Notes: generated by a model not told the origin, from the letters alone. Positions 11,831 to 24,030 are shown, counted from the first letter of the stretch. The stretch: DNA of 64,000 nt from Nemania diffusa (GCA_038501195.1 JBBPUQ010000002.1:2852001-2916000); one strand, 5' to 3'. Translations and numbers: made by a program.

Positions 11831-12947
11831 TTAGAATATCACATCCTCATCTTCACCCGCCGCCAACATGTCAGTAGGTCCTGAATCATCCGCTGGCTCG
11901 ACGTTCTCTTGGTCTGACTTTGTGGCCTCTGCGGCTTTCTTGGCCTTCCTCTCGGCGTCGGCAGCGGCCACGTCTCGTTGTTTCTTACCAGCCACCTTCT
12001 TGAGTCTGTAGAACTCTTCTCTGTCTAGCTCATCGAGCTCAGAGTTGATATCTTTGCAAGTCAGTTGGTGTTTTATACCCTGAACAAGGACTTCAAACGT
12101 ACATTTGATGGTGTTCTCAGTTCTTGGAATGATGACATGCTCACTGCAAGTCGCATTAGCTAGCACTTTAGAGTTGACGTTTGGGGGTTATTACATAGCA
12201 TTAACTATTGATCAGGTTAGCTTAAGTTGCTATAGTTCTCGAACGCATGAAACTTACCTCTTCGGTTCACCACTTTGATCACCTCGTCCAGGATGACGAA
12301 AGCAGTTTGCAGACTTGCTAATTCAACAAGAGTCTCTACAGCACGAGCATACGTCTCTCGGCACTTCTGGACCTGTTGACCACCCTTGCCTAGACCAGTC
12401 AGACCAAAATCGTTGTTGCCCTCTGTTAGATAGCTCTCGAAGGCTGGCAAGAAGACACCAGAGACGTTCTCTTGTTTTGTTCGTAACCTGAAACGAGCCG
12501 ACTTCGCGGATTCTTGTACTTGGTAACCGATATCGCCGCCAACAGCATATGTGACTTCGGCGAGGGAGAAGGCGGCAATCTGCATGACGCGACCCATCTT
12601 CCGCTTCGCCTCGTCGATTCGGCGCGTAATTTCTGGTGATGGTGTAAGTCTTCGGCCTCGTATCGGAGTTAAATGATAATCGACATACCTCGAAAGCGCC
12701 TGTTGTAATGTCTAGGTCAGCTCGTGAAAGAGAGAGAGGGGTCCAAGGGGGATAGACGTACTTGGTGAGTGCCTCACTCTTGCGCTTGAGCAAACTATGA
12801 CCTGTCTCAGCTCCCTTCAGCTTCGCCTTCATGAGAGCCAGCGACTGTCTCGTTGCGAAGACGGCCTCCCTGTCCTACGAGCAGCATTAGCTTCGACACA
12901 GGCCCTGATAAGAGCTCCTGGTTGGAACATACTCCGGCGCCCGACAT
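11831..12947 (-). CDS. VMA8: V-type ATPase subunit D (V1 central stalk)
   Basis: Subunit D forms the rotor shaft of the V1 sector that couples ATP hydrolysis to proton pumping at the vacuole. I reconstruct seven exons on the minus strand: 12947-12933, 12874-12762, 12699-12689, 12632-12258, 12204-12195, 12143-12103 and 12051-11831 (261 aa, normal length). Two exons are microexons of 11 and 10 nt. The first restores TKRFREITRRIDEAKRK and the second restores NRRVNAIEHVIIPRTEN, both invariant family stretches. Every junction has GT/AG ends. The core has GHSLLKRKSEAL, GRVMQIAAFSLAEV and LDELDREEFYRLKKV. The tail is Lys/Ala- and then acid-rich. The gene is divergent from SYF1. A predictor that skips the microexons will give a truncated or frameshifted protein. 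Confidence 0.93.
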
Positions 12948-13573
12948 GTTGGGTTACTTGGTTTGCTAAGGCGTCTAGTGCGCTTTCGAATATATGGAGA
13001 GGAGGATGGGAGTATGTAGCCGTGGCACAGCAATTCAGAGTGACAAGCGGACGTGGTAGTATATAGGGTTGAAGCGAATGAAGCTTAATAGGTATTGGAC
13101 TCCTGGTATGAGGTAGGTACTTGTAAATATCGATAAGTACCCAGGTAGGTAGGCACCTACATGGGTCTGTCTGTACAGCAGGAGCCCTGCCCGCATCGGC
13201 TGGCTCAACCTCCGTACAGTGTTAGAATAGAGAGTCGGTAGTCGCATAACACTGTGTTCACATAAAGAAAAGAACCCACTTAAAAACACCTACGAAAGTC
13301 GAGGTTGGTTTACGACCTGCCTACCAGACAGACGCCTTATGCGTGTGCTATATCTATTCTATCCATGCCGCGACACCCCATCCGAACTGGGCGCTTACGA
13401 TTGGAAGTTCCCCCCAGCTCTCGGCCACCGCACGATGCGCTGATGTTGGTGACCATCGCCTGATTCTGCATTGCTGCGAACTTTCGCGCCGATAGTCGTC
13501 GACCGACGACGACGCGACGACGAAGACGAAGACGACAAGTCCGAGCCCGAACCCGAGCTAACAGCCCAACAAT
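12948..13573. promoter_or_regulatory. Shared upstream region of VMA8 and SYF1
   Basis: This interval of about 630 bp lies between two divergent ATGs and must hold both promoters. It contains TAGGTA words at about 13100-13160. A run of GAC/GAA repeats (about 13498-13550) lies just upstream of the SYF1 ATG and is probably 5' UTR. No defined factor site was recognised. Confidence 0.4.
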
Positions 13574-16263
13574 ATGCCACCCAATGCCAATGGCGTCGCC
13601 AACGGCAACCGTGCTGCCCGCCAGCCAGATCTTCACCTTGTCGTAAGTACACAGCATCATCCGTCCAAGTGTCACTCATACCTATGCACGCATTCAACAC
13701 TCTGGGCGCTTTGCGCGTCTTATCTTATCCCATCCCTTCACATCAAGTCACATCACGCTAATAACCGCCACGCCAGTCCGACGAAGACGCCGTCTACGAG
13801 CAAGACATCCTACGAGATCCCGGCAGCACAAAACCCTGGCTAGCATACATCGAGTTCAAGCTTCGGCATGGCGCATTACAGGAGCAGGCCTTCGTCCTCG
13901 AGAGGGCCTGTCAGCAGCTCCCAAGATCATACAAGCTTTGGAAAATGGTAAAATTCAGCTCTTCCCCCCTTCCTCCCCAAACTCTACCTCCGTAGCATGC
14001 TAACGCCCGACAGTATCTGAGATTCCGTACGAAGCATGTCTCCAAGCTCAATGCCGCCGTCTTCGTCGCCGAATACCGAAAGGTCAATGCGCTGTTCGAA
14101 CGTGCCTTAATTCTTCTAAATAAGATGCCACGTATATGGGAGATGTATCTCAAGTTCTTGCTACAACAGCCCCTCGTCACCCTGACACGGCGAACCTTTG
14201 ATCGGGCATTACGTGCGCTTCCCATCACCCAGCATAATAGGATATGGGCTATATATCGTCCCTTCGCAAACTCTGCTGGCGGTGACACTGCAGTCAAGAT
14301 ATGGAGACGGTACATGCAGGTTCATCCCGAGGATGCCGAGGATTTCATTGAGCTCCTGACACAAGTAGGCTTATATACCGAAGCTGTCCAGAAATACATT
14401 GATATCCTCAATAATCCGCGCTTCAACAGCAAGCAAGGCAAAGGCCATTACGAACTATGGAGCGAAATTGTTGATTTACTCGTTGAGCATGCCGCCGAAG
14501 TCGAGACTGGCCACGAAACCGGTATCGACGTCGAGCGGATTATTCGAAGTGGAATCGAGCGCTTTGCTGATCAAAGAGGAAAACTCTGGTGTGGCTTGGC
14601 CACCTACTGGGTGAGGAGAGGAAGCTTTGAACGCGCCAGAGACGTATTTGAGGAGGGAATAACAACCGTCATGACAGTCCGCGACTTTACCCTCATCTTC
14701 GACACGTATGCAGAATTCGAGGAGTCCATTATCGGTGCGCTAATGGAGATGGCGTCAACCCGCGCAGAGGAAGGGGTAGCAGATGAGGATGCCGATTTTG
14801 ACCTAGATATCAGAATGATGCGTTTCGAGCAGCTAATGGATCGGCGGCCTTTTCTTCTGAATGATGTGTTACTTCGACAAAACCCGAACAATGTCGCCGA
14901 ATGGGAGAAACGAGTAGCTCTATGGGGCGATAACAAGGCCGAAGTTGTCCAGACATACACCAATGCTATTGCTGCTATCCAACCAAAGAAAGCGGTCGGT
15001 CCCTTTCACCAACTATGGGCGAATTATGCCAAGTTCTATGAAAAGGGAGGAGATATTCGAAACGCCAGGATTATCATGGAGAAAGCCGTCAAAGTTCCAT
15101 TCAAGTCGGTTGCCGAGCTCGCTGACATGTGGATCGAATGGGCTGAAATGGAGCTCCGTAACGAAAATTTCGATGACGCTGTCAAGATCATGGCGAAGGC
15201 TGTACAAGCCCCGAAAAGGTCGACCGTGGATTACTTCGACGAGACTCTTTCGCCGCAACAAAGAGTACACAAGAGTTGGAAGCTATGGAGTTTCTATGTT
15301 GACCTGGTAGAGAGTGTCAGCTCGCTAGATGAGACAAAGAAGGTCTACGAAAGGATATTTGAACTTCGGATTGCTACACCACAAACCGTAGTCAATTATG
15401 CTAACTTGATGGAAGAACACAAGTACTACGAAGAGTCCTTCAAGATATTTGAGAGAGGGCTGGACCTTTTCAGCTATCCAGTAGCCTTCGAGCTCTGGAA
15501 CCTCTACCTTACCAAGGCTGTCGATCGAAAGATTGGGATCGAGCGATTACGAGACCTCTTCGAGCAGGCCGTGGAGGATTGCCCAGCGAAATTCGCGAAG
15601 GTGCTGTACCTTATGTACGGCAATCTCGAAGAGGAGCGAGGTCTTGCCAGACATGCCATGCGTATTTACGAGCGAGCGACAAGAGCTGTCTCTGACGAGG
15701 ACCGCGCGGACATGTTCAACTTGTACATTACTAAATCCGCCTCGAATTTCGGACTTCCCTCGACTAGGCCGATCTACGAGAGGGCTATTGCGGCTCTACC
15801 CGATGAGGAGGCCCGAGACATGTGTCTAAAATTTGCCGACATGGAGAAACGGCTCGGTGAGATCGACCGTGCTCGTGCTATCTACGGCCACGCGTCACAG
15901 TTTTGCGATCCTCGAACCAACCCGGCATTCTGGACCAAGTGGGAGCAGTTCGAGGTTCAGCATGGTAACGAGGATACCTACAAGGAAATGCTGCGCATCA
16001 AACGCAGCGTCCAGGCGCAATACAACACCGATGTCAACTTCATTGCGTCTCAAGCTCTCGCCCGGAGCCAGCAGGCCCGCGCGGCGGAGACCAATGGGGA
16101 TGCAGAAGTTGCAGATGCCATGGAGCAACTCGAGCGCCAAGCACGCGCACCGGCGGGTTTTGTGGCCTCGAGCACGGGAATTGCCGGAACGCTACCAAAG
16201 GAACAGCCGGTGGTCGCGTCGAATCCGGACGCTATTGATATCGATGGCATGGATGATGATTGA
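13574..16263 (+). CDS. SYF1: Pre-mRNA splicing factor SYF1 (XAB2-type HAT-repeat protein)
   Basis: SYF1 is a scaffold of the NineTeen/Prp19-associated complex, needed for spliceosome activation. The exons are 13574-13642, 13777-13947 and 14014-16263 (829 aa, usual size), with introns of 134 and 66 nt, both in phase 0. The N-terminus reads DEDAVYEQDILRDPGS followed by KPWLAYIEFK, the typical SYF1 entry. The protein is then almost entirely half-a-TPR (HAT) repeats, visible as recurring W..Y/E..RAR.IYERA patterns (for example RARDVFEEGI, LDETKKVYERIFELR and ARHAMRIYERATRAV). It ends with an acidic DIDGMDDD tail. Confidence 0.95.
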
Positions 16264-17160
16264 AACGAATATGCAATTTTCTTTGTTCCCATTTGTACAT
16301 TTGGCATAGTGAAAAGGGGTCTGGACGGTTAGGGGTGGCTGATTAGTATTACCGAGTACTCCTTGATATATCAGATCTCTTCATATGGTGCCATTTGGGG
16401 CTTAAAGTCGCGGCAACCCATGAGCCATCCGGTTTTGTTTTCAAGTGTTTATGTATTCAAGAGCTAGTGTAGGCTGATAGTTGATCCTCACACACTATAG
16501 TAGTGTCGTAGTGCAGGATAAACGACTTCCAGATTTGCCATCTCACAACATACACAAATCATGCTGACTAGGGGGTCCGGTTCTTGCCCCCGACCTTCCT
16601 CACTCTCGCATGGTGGTACTCGGAAGGAAGCCAGAAATGGAGACTTGTTTAATTTCGTATCGATCATTATACAGTCTTATACAACCTAAACGCAAGGATA
16701 CAGCAGAAGGGGAATCGAAGGCCGGCCCATACATGTAGCCTACGACGATACATGCATGTAAAACATGGCGGCAAAAAAGCAGATGCCGTCATACGCATGG
16801 TCGAAAGCAGTCTCTTCCAGCACTCGCATTTTTCCCTTTCCGGGTGTATTCAAATCATAACGCGTTCATGATCCCAGACCGAAACACCATACCAATCCCA
16901 CATATTCTTCCCTTTCTCGCTTTGCAGCCCGGACAAGGAAAAAAAAAACCCAGGCAGCGTACAAACGTACACCCTCATTCTGTAGCAAATTTCCTAGCTA
17001 GATAACGGTTTCTGCTATGCGGAGAAAACCAGTGGGGTTGGGGAGGACGGGAAAGGTTTCTTTTCTTTTTGGGATATTTTCTTTCTCGTCTTTTTTTCCT
17101 TTTCATGAAAACTGAGTAGAGTTGTCTCGTGGTGGAAACCCCGGCCAGCCACGGAACCAT
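16264..17160. other. Gene-free convergent interval
   Basis: This is the 3' region between SYF1 (+) and the small minus-strand gene. It has T-rich runs near 17050-17105 and no coding signal. Confidence 0.5.
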
Positions 17161-17780
17161 CTAGGCGTTGCCGCCGCTAGTAGAGGACTTCCGTCTCTGC
17201 TGCGGCGAGTTCGGGTCGCTCTGGCCGCTCTTGGAGCTGCTGATGGACCAGCGCTTGGAGTGGGCCTTGTGGAACTCCTCGACGGCGTCGCGGTTGCGCT
17301 CCACGTGGCCGTCGCGCGACGAGGGCGTGGCGTAGATGCTGCCCTTGCGCTTCTGGAAGCGGGACGGTGGCGTCTTGGAGGCGTCTTTGCGGTCACGCGG
17401 GTTAGTCCTAGACGGCTAATGCGGATATATGCGGTGGGTAGATCAGATGGGGATGGCATAGCATGGTATAGCATGGGACGGGGACGGTGACCGGGGGGGA
17501 GGAGGGTGGGTGGGAGAGATGGTGGATGGGCAGGCGAGATTATGCGTAGAGGGCGACGGAGGGGAGGAAGGTGTCAGTCAGATGAGTGATGCCGGAGGGG
17601 ATAGGAAAGTGATAGATATTAAAAAAGTGCTATGCATGGAGGGCCGTTTGGAGGTTGGGGAACAAACTCACCCCATTCGTCCGTGAGCGTGTAGTCTCGC
17701 GAATTGGTCCGCTGCCGCTCCAGTGGCGGAGAGCCTGACCCGAGGGTGTTGGTGAATTGGGGCTGCCCGACGTTGGCCAT
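17161..17780 (-). CDS. Small conserved fungal protein of unknown function (110 aa)
   Basis: This two-exon gene lies on the minus strand: 17780-17672 and 17384-17161, joined across a 287-nt intron (donor GTGAGT, branch CTAAC, acceptor GCAAAG). The product starts MANVGQPQFTNTLGSG and continues PPLERQRTNSRDYTLTDEW. The join gives DASKTPPSRFQKRKGSIYAT, followed by SRDGHVERNRDAV. From memory this block is highly conserved among filamentous ascomycetes, but I know of no function for it. The protein is hydrophilic and rich in Ser, Arg and Lys, with RRKSST and RTNS motifs that look like basophilic kinase sites. It has no signal peptide or membrane helix. Such a long intron in so small a gene is unusual here. 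Confidence 0.75.
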
Positions 17781-18560
17781 GGTCCTCGCGGTGTTGTTTG
17801 GGGTGTCTCTGCCGTGATGTTTGGGTTAGCACTCGGGTCAATGTTTGGGTTGGTCTGCTGTCGTCGAGGGGGAGTACGAACCTTTGTGAGTGATAGAAAC
17901 CGTACTCTACTTGGCTTTTACACAAATGTTGAAGAAGGGAGACTCAGCACGTGTCTGGCTGTCTTCTCTGGCGTTGATGGATATGAATATGAGCGTAGGT
18001 AGTCGTCGATGAGGACGTAGAGAAGAAGGGGGACAGTGTTGATGATGCTTCCAAGGATAGGTGAGTGTGAAGACAATGAGAATCGTGGTTTGTTCTGCGC
18101 CTCTTATAGCATCAATGACGTTGAGCTGTGGTCTGGATCGACTCGTTCTTGCAATAACAAAGGAACAAAGGATCAGGGTGTTCAAGTTCGACAGGTCTGG
18201 TGACTGCCCTCGGTTATATACCTACCAGACTTGGGAGGCGGAGGAGGAGGAGGAGGAGCAGGAGGAGGTAAGTAGGTAGGTAGGTATCAGGTATCCATCT
18301 ACATGTATCGATCTATCTACTTACCTAGTATCTGACCTAGGACAAGTTATCTACATACGTAGGTTCCCGTTGGCACTTACTCATTGCACCAATACTCAGT
18401 CATGATAGGTTGCCGGATCGCGTGTTGATCAGCAAAGTGGGAAAGTAGTTGCTATCATACTACTACCCACAATCTACAACACATGCCAGCCAGCATTGTC
18501 GTCGTATCTTTCGTCTGCAATGTTTTCTGTATAGAGCACTATCACCCTTACCTTTCCTTA

Positions 18561-18590
18561 CGTAACGAACGTAACAAACGTAACGAACGG
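18561..18590. repeat. Short tandem repeat, CGTAACGAA unit
   Basis: Three 9-bp copies of CGTAACGAA/CGTAACAAA lie in tandem, with a partial fourth. A block of CATGGCAT-like repeats follows about 30 bp downstream. Confidence 0.7.
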
Positions 18591-19347
18591 CACACACACT
18601 CGCGCCATGTTGCACTTACATGGCATGGGCATGGCATGGCATACCATGGCATACCAAGGCGTACCATGGCCATGTATCATGTATCTGGTGTAAGTCGGGC
18701 ACCTCTCCTGTCATCGGTGCTGCTGCCTTCCCCTCGGTACTCGCGCGCTGCTCGTGCTGCTCGCGCCATTCATTGTTCAAAGTCGTTGGCTGCCTCCCGC
18801 CACCGTCGGCCACTGATTGGCCACGGCAGAAAGTGCCGTAGAAAGGCCAAGAGCCCTCAAAGCAACGGTCCGGGGCTGTGCGATACGGGGTGGTGACCAT
18901 GCGATGAGTGTATAGACATCTAAAAGGCGCCCAGCCAGACATAAGCTCTGATCTATAGGTAGTGCATGAGCTTGGTTGCAGCGTCGTGCGTCTGGTGCCA
19001 TGGCCCTTGTCTGGTCGAACGTGATAGGGCGATTCTTTCCGGTGCATAAAGAAACAAACAGATGTTTGTACATCAGGTAATCAAGTTGTAAGGAATCATA
19101 CCCAGATTTTAACAGTAGGACAACAGCACAGCTATCTTGGTAGGTACCGTACTACTGAGCAGTACCGAGTAGGTAGGTAGCGCTAAGCAGTATATAGGTT
19201 AGGTAGATACCTTAGGTAGTCTACTAAGGTGGTTAAGTTAACTGTTAGCATACCTCAGCATACCTTAAGGTACCCTTGTAAGCTGTTGCCCCTCCCCCGC
19301 CTTGTACTCATAATAGATTGTCTCATCGATACCTCTTAGTCTATCTA

Positions 19348-19516
19348 GTATCCCTTTGAGTGCCGTTTCCGCACCGCGACTTTGTGGTGCCCAGTTTTAT
19401 TTATGTACACCCAATAAGGATATAAAAGCATGCTCGGATAATTGTTTTATTGGGTGTATATATATAAAACTGGGCACCACAAAGTCGCGGTGCGGAAACG
19501 GCACTCAAAGGGATAC
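19348..19516. repeat. Long inverted repeat (70-bp arms, 29-bp loop)
   Basis: The left arm 19348-19417 (starting GTATCCCTTTGAGTGCCG) and the right arm 19447-19516 (ending CGGCACTCAAAGGGATAC) are reverse complements at about 68 of 70 positions. They are separated by 29 bp. The mismatches lie only in the inner A+T-rich part near the loop. Transcription from either side would give a near-perfect hairpin RNA of about 170 nt. I found no target-site duplication at the outer ends. Confidence 0.93.
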
Positions 19517-19743
19517 CCGACTTATACTACCTACCTCTACTATCTAGAGGCAGCATTCCAAGTTTTATCGAGGCTATATGCATACTAGGTAGGTACCTAC
19601 ATAGGTAGGTAGGTAACTCGAGAACAAGGTCTATACACTTATAAAGCACACTAGGTAGATAGATAATTGTGCCACATCCATGCCGCAGCATATATCACCC
19701 GGCCCTCTTATCCTTCCTCTCGGAACCCCTTGTCTGTCCTAAA

Positions 19744-19869
19744 GACTCCAAAAGCCCCAAACTTTACAAGGCCCCAAAGATTTCAAAGGCTTCAAACACT
19801 CCAAAAGGCTGCAACATCTGCAGAGCCTGCAAGGCCTGCAAGGCCTGCAAAGACTCCAAATACCCCAAA
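19744..19869. repeat. Degenerate 9-bp minisatellite (about 14 copies)
   Basis: These are roughly fourteen 9-bp units of the type NNNTCCAAA/GCCTGCAAG. In one frame they read as x-(S/P/C)-K tripeptides in an 80-codon ORF. There is no start context or neighbouring exon that supports a gene. Confidence 0.75.
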
Positions 19870-21191
19870 AGTTCCCTACCAATAGTCCTATGGACTAAGC
19901 CTGATGTGTAGAGACGAGCAGCCGCTTTGGACAGAATTCTGACTGGCCCGATCATTCTAGCCATATTAAACCTAGCGTTTGGGAACCATATGCGTATATA
20001 TGTATGTCATGGTGGCCAATTTTGAAGCTCCTAGCTCCGTGACGTCAGCAGAGAATCGGTTCCCTTCCACTTGTATAAGTATGTTACGCATTCATGGGAT
20101 TTGATAGAGGTAATACAATACAATACTATGTATGTATGTACACATGTACGTTACCGGTTAGATATGTAGATAGTACTGCATGAACTGGAACAGAACATGG
20201 TAGCATCTGTCATGAGAACAGTGTCGATCATCCTGGGGTCCCCTCTGAGATCTACAGACGTTGAAGATACAATGTGTGCACCGATCAGATAGATATGCTA
20301 TATACTAACCCATGTATAGATGGTTGCTTGTCGGTTTGGGGTGCGTTTGCTCATTGGCGATTGGTAGGGAATACCTTACGCATACTCTGGCGGACTCTGG
20401 AGTACATAGACACTGCAACGTTGACTGGCTTACTTGCATTAGTCAACTTGATGTTAGTCTAGACTTCCGAGTTCTTGTCGTGGAGGCTATGCGCATCTCT
20501 AATTCCGGCGCCGGATTGGCTGTGCGCCGAAGCTTCAATTACCTACGAGGTAGGTAGTTAGTTAGGCAGCATTTGGGGTTTTGGAGCTTCGGAACTTTTG
20601 AGCTTTGACTTTTCGATAAAGAAATTCGGTCATCTAACTCGCTGAAAGTCAAGAAAACGGAACGGAAGAGACAAGAAGAACTGTCACATCGTGTATTTCG
20701 TAATCTACCACGCACCCGAACCCTGTATTATCAAATGCCTGCCTATAGTCTGGGGTACCTATGCATTTCTCATAGGTTTTCCACTATCACTGAGCCTACC
20801 TGGGAAACGTGGTTGAGTTGAATCCAGGTAGCAATGGGCGAAGCTAAGGGGGGAAGCTATTTACGCATGCTATTTGCGTGCTACCGAGCGAGCAGCTGTA
20901 GGCATCTGGAGACACAGTGTCAATTTCAATGATAGAGCGCGTAAACACTGTACGGTGCAACACGAACTAGAGGCATCACCAAATTTAACGCAGGCAAATA
21001 AGCTAGAAATTGTAAGGAGTTTAAACCTAGAATTCTATTATCACATTATAAAAACTTCACTTCCACGGTGTCGCTTACGATATACACATTCAAATCACTA
21101 CTTCCGCAGCGATAAACCTCAATCTCAGGTCGCTATCCAGGCTCGCCCATCTCACTCCTTACGCCTTCGGGCATGACTCACAAATGACTTG

Positions 21192-23031
21192 ATGCCCCTT
21201 CTCGCTCACTTCATCACACCCACTCGACCGAGACTCCTGATATCATATCGCCTTTTACATACGTGCCGCCCGGCTTCTCTCATGTCAAAGAGGAAATTAG
21301 ATACTTCAGAGCATACACCAGATATCCAGCGACCATACCGGATACGAAAAATGACTGCACAGCCGGTCACAACCACAATTGACCTCACTCCAAAGGAAGC
21401 TCAACTCAAAGAATTGCTTCTCGATGCTGCCGAATACGTCAATATTTCACAGCCTAGAGCCGACCCCGTCATATTGCGATGGGCCGGAGGCTGGGTCCGG
21501 GACAAGCTACTTGGCATCGAGTCTCACGACATTGATACCGCTATCAACATTATGACTGGTGAAGCTTTTGCCTTGAAGATATTCGAACTCTGTGAGAAGC
21601 CTGAGACAGTGGAGAAGCATCGCATCACGGGCGATGACGTGGGTAATCTACACAAGATTGCGAGAAATCCAGACAAGTCAAAGCATCTTGAGACTACTAC
21701 TATTAAGCTGTTCGGTCTTGATGTTGATTTCGTCAATCTTCGCAAGGAAACTTATAGCGATGATAGCCGCAACCCGCAGATGGAGTTTGGTACTGCGGAA
21801 GAGGACGCACTGCGCAGAGATGCCACCGTGAATGCTTTGTTTTATAATCTCAACACAAGCAAGGTTGAAGACTTTACAACCGGACTAAAGGACATGAAGT
21901 CGAAGCTGATCAGAACCCCGCTGGAACCGTTCCAGACCTTTATGGACGATCCTCTGCGGGTTTTGCGACTAGTTCGATTCGCGAGTCGACTGGGATTTAC
22001 TATTGATCCAACAGTCGAAGAGGTGATGGGCAATGTTAAGGTCCTCGATGCACTGAAGCTTAAAATCAGCCGCGAACGAGTCGGTGTAGAAATCGAAAAG
22101 ATGCTAAAAGGTACTTCTCAGCCTATCGAGTGCGATGTGCCTGTCTCTAACAATAGATAGGAAAGGATCCTCGGAGATCATTACAGTATATAAATGATTT
22201 GGGTCTATATCACACAATATTCACAGATCCAACCAAATCGGGAACAAGTATACCTTCGCCAGATCTGTCTCGGTGGCACAATGCCTACGACTGCCTCAGT
22301 CACATCCTTGGGAATCAGGTAGATGGCTCTATTTCCAACATCCTAGTTCAAACAGATGAGGCTTCCTACTACGCCTGGACACTGTCTGCTCTAGCCCCTT
22401 GGGACTATATCGACAAGCCTGCACATACAGGCAAAGGCAGACCTCCGCCCCCTCTTATCACCTTAGCTGCGCGCGAGGGAATTAAAGCAACAAACAAGTT
22501 ATGCGATCTCGTCACTGCAGCGCACAAAAATAGGGCAGATATATTGGCTCTAAAGACTGCTGTAGTTGAAAAGGCCACTTATATCAATGAGCGTGATCGG
22601 ATCGGTATGGCTATACGGAGTTGGGATGCAAAAGGTGGTTTCTGGAGGCTTCAAGTCCTATTCAGCCTACTCGTCGAGGCGATGCAGCGTTGGGAAGTGG
22701 GTGCCGCAAGCTCAAGTAAGTATCCTATCTCATACCCGAAGATTCATATTCTAAACCCCGTATAGCAAACAACGACGGTTTTTTAGACGAATGGCGGTTG
22801 TTCATAGGCCATCTTCAAGCATTGGATGTTTTAGATGCTCCTTCACTGAAGAAAATAATCGACGGCACCCAACTCGCTCAGTCTTTGGGAGTTAAACCGG
22901 GCAGGTGGATGACTGGTGCACTAGAAGTCTGCATTGCATGGCAACTCGGTCACCCCGATGCGACAGACCCGGCCGGAGCTATTGAAGAGGTTAACAGCAG
23001 AAGAAAGGAATTAAACATACCTTCTAGCTAG
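21192..23031 (+). CDS. CCA1: CCA-adding enzyme (tRNA nucleotidyltransferase)
   Basis: This enzyme adds or repairs the CCA end of tRNAs using CTP and ATP. The exons are 21192-22110, 22161-22715 and 22766-23031 (579 aa), with two 50-nt introns. Class II motifs are present. Motif A has GGWVRD at residues 99-104 and the catalytic DID at 113-115. RRDATVNAL lies at 208-216. The template-type motif DDPLRVLRLVRFASRLGF starts at 252. Three in-frame ATGs occur at 21192, 21282 and 21351. The first adds about 30 residues rich in Arg and hydrophobics without acidic residues, like a mitochondrial presequence. The second gives MSKRKLD. Yeast CCA1 uses nested starts to supply mitochondria, cytosol and nucleus, and the same is likely here. 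Tiny uORFs (ATG at 21173 and 21184) precede the first start. Confidence 0.95.
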
Positions 23032-24030
23032 TAATGCGAGCTCGCTTGTTGATGTTCGTAGACATTGGTCACCATCTAGAGAAGAGACTCTAGAACTTGG
23101 TAAGTGAATAACACGTCTTAGTTGATATTTTTTCAGTTATGTTTTCACTAACGATACCTAGCTAGCACCGGGCCACCAAGTGTCAGAGTTGGGATACAAA
23201 CTGCCTACACTAGGGGCGAGTCAGCCAACTGCGCAAAGCAAATGCTAGGATCTACCCTATCCATTATTCCCAGCTAGAACTACCATAAAATTGGTACCTA
23301 GATAGGTGTTTTTTTACCTCATTAAAACTGCGAAACTGTTGGCAAACTACAGAATACTGAGCTGATAATGAATTGATTCGAAACGGTGTGCCAAGCCCCC
23401 AGACAGCTTTAAGGTACTAGAGTATTAATCCCCGTAGTGCCCGCATTTCCGGCGCCAAGAACAAACATCGTTGTCCAATCAGCTGTGGGTTTCTCTGTCC
23501 CCCGTCTGAGCAACGAGTCTTGTCGTCCAATCAGTCAGCGCCAGTGTTCTGTTCGCCATCGATCCAACCAACCAGAGGTCTTTGTTCTACAGACCCGGCT
23601 TCAATCCAAACACCACGCCTTCTTCTATGTTTCTAGCCGCCTCTATCAAGTCGTGAGAAACAATGTCAATCAATGGACGTGAAACTAAGTGCTGTCAAAG
23701 GCGGATTTGTTTTGGGGCCTACATGTCACTCACTGGTGATCTTCGCCTCTTCCTTGTTCGACCTATGTGCGGCCGCAACAATGGCCTTTTTGATTCACAT
23801 CCCTTGTTTTACCTCAGCATTTCGCCTTGCCAAATGGTGTATAAGAGAGTCGTGATCCGACCTGCCAAGGTCTATCTTCACTCATCACCTTCAACTCAAC
23901 TAACATTTCCTGCATAGACTTCTCTTCTTGAGGCTGGTTCTCATCTTCTTCGTTAACTTTTTCATTTTTTGGCATAACCAACTGTGCATTGCATACATTT
24001 TTTTTAATTGCACATTTCACATTCAGCATT
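23032..24030. promoter_or_regulatory. Upstream region of the LPMO gene
   Basis: This gene-free interval of 1 kb follows CCA1. It contains two GTCCAATCAG elements, with CCAAT cores at 23475-23479 and 23527-23531, the usual CCAAT-binding-complex target. A pyrimidine-rich leader lies before 24031. The ORFs in this interval look non-coding. Confidence 0.4.

Larger units (their letters stand above)
17781..21191. other. Gene-free region (3.4 kb) rich in repeats
   Basis: No convincing gene was found on either strand; the longest ORFs are low-complexity. The region contains a GGA-rich run (18237-18270), a CGTAACGAA tandem run (18561-18590), CATGGCAT repeats (about 18617-18680), a long hairpin (19348-19516), a 9-bp minisatellite (19744-19869) and many TAGGTA words. 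Confidence 0.5.

Noticed and set aside
18616..19047. 143-codon minus-strand ORF
   Set aside because: It is generated by CATGGCAT and other simple repeats; the sequence has no protein-like pattern.
19669..19911. 80-codon ORF over the minisatellite
   Set aside because: The tripeptide pattern comes from the 9-bp repeat and no gene structure supports it.
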